A DNA stretch of 22,033 nucleotides. Origin: Bacillota bacterium. GTDB lineage: Bacteria > Bacillota > Dethiobacteria > DTU022. Below the pieces are notes generated by a model. That model saw nothing but the letters and a program-made list of their open reading frames with translations. It made no database searches and was not told the DNA's origin. Of this stretch, positions 21,815 through 22,033 are shown piece after piece. The position numbers and the translations under genes were made by a program. The DNA lies in NCBI GenBank assembly GCA_012510325.1, contig JAAZIG010000242.1:1-22033 (forward strand), read 5' to 3'. Positions within the stretch are counted from its first letter, which is position 1, and each line of letters opens with the position of its first letter.

Positions 21815-22033
21815 ATGCGGATCTGTTTGCAAGGCGGCCGGGTGGTCGATCCGGCCCAGCGGTTGGACGAGCGCTGTGATCTGCTCATCGAAGAGGGCCG
21901 GGTGGCGGCGATTGCGCCGCAGATGGCGGTGGAGGATGCCCAGATCATCGATCTGACCGGGAAGGTGGTGCTGCCCGGTCTTATCGATCTGCATGTGCAC
22001 CTGCGCGAGCCCGGCTTTGAAGAAAAGGAGACC
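21815..22033 (+). CDS. pyrC: Dihydroorotase, N-terminal part (runs off window)
   Basis: Dihydroorotase cyclises carbamoyl-aspartate in pyrimidine synthesis. The 73 visible residues give the amidohydrolase N-terminal beta-sandwich (GGRVVDPAQRLDERCDLLIEEGRV, split here at about 8-30, then IDLTGKVVLPGLIDLHVH) and the metal/substrate motif H60-x-H62-LR64-EPG, which is specific enough to separate class I dihydroorotase from other amidohydrolases. The ATG at 21815 is 8 bases from AGGAG (21802-21806); an out-of-frame ATG at 21810 is not used. In many Bacillota pyrC follows pyrB and precedes carA; here a sirtuin gene precedes it instead. The active-site C-terminal half is beyond the window. Confidence 0.9.
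   Translation, partial: MRICLQGGRVVDPAQRLDERCDLLIEEGRVAAIAPQMAVEDAQIIDLTGKVVLPGLIDLHVHLREPGFEEKET

Noticed and set aside
1..22033. tRNA, rRNA, CRISPR array, prophage, toxin-antitoxin or defence genes
   Set aside because: I looked for cloverleaf-like sequence, regularly spaced repeats and integrase, Cas or restriction-type proteins and saw none.

Overview
This window reads as chromosomal DNA of a strictly anaerobic, moderately GC-rich Bacillota (Clostridia-grade; acetogen or syntroph). Two things point there: a complete ctsR-mcsA-mcsB-clpC class III heat-shock operon, which is a Bacillota signature, and next to it a bacterial-type CODH/acetyl-CoA synthase operon of the Wood-Ljungdahl pathway. 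The species cannot be fixed from sequence alone. Every convincing gene is on the + strand.

Layout. Bases 1-618 hold the tail of a probable IS110-family transposase, two kinds of dispersed-repeat-like sequence, and the promoter/leader of the heat-shock operon with two CtsR-box-like sites. Bases 619-5165 are ctsR, mcsA, mcsB and clpC, followed by a hairpin at 5199-5236. Bases 5458-15481 form a carbon-fixation/acetyl-CoA operon: cooC (nickel-insertion ATPase), acsA (CODH), acsB (acetyl-CoA synthase), acsC and acsD (corrinoid Fe-S protein), acsE (methyl-H4folate methyltransferase), then metV and metF (methylene-H4folate reductase). Long hairpins lie between acsB and acsC and between acsE and metV, and a good intrinsic terminator follows metF. 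Bases 15634-18525 are a thiolase, an enoyl-CoA hydratase and a 3-hydroxyacyl-CoA dehydrogenase, ended by another terminator. Bases 18651-20903 are a YhaM-type 3'-5' exoribonuclease and an unrecognised TPR/helix-turn-helix protein. Last come a Sir2-family deacylase and the start of pyrC (dihydroorotase), which runs off the end.

How the genes fit together. MetVF makes methyl-H4folate, AcsE passes the methyl group to the corrinoid protein AcsCD, AcsA makes CO from CO2, and AcsB joins methyl, CO and CoA into acetyl-CoA; all steps are reversible. Thiolase, 3-hydroxyacyl-CoA dehydrogenase and crotonase then interconvert acetyl-CoA and crotonyl-CoA, so the locus couples C1 chemistry to C4 acyl-CoA chemistry, in either direction. 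In the heat-shock operon the residues expected for a protein-arginine-phosphorylation circuit can be seen: CtsR R62, McsB C164, and ClpC E33/E108.

I found no clearly undescribed system. The points most worth a second look are the divergent CtsR-box leader, the reduced gene content of the acs/met operon (no acsV, no Hdr/MvhD genes beside metVF), the long intra-operon hairpins, the TPR/HTH protein, and odd residues or starts in the Hbd and Sir2 genes.
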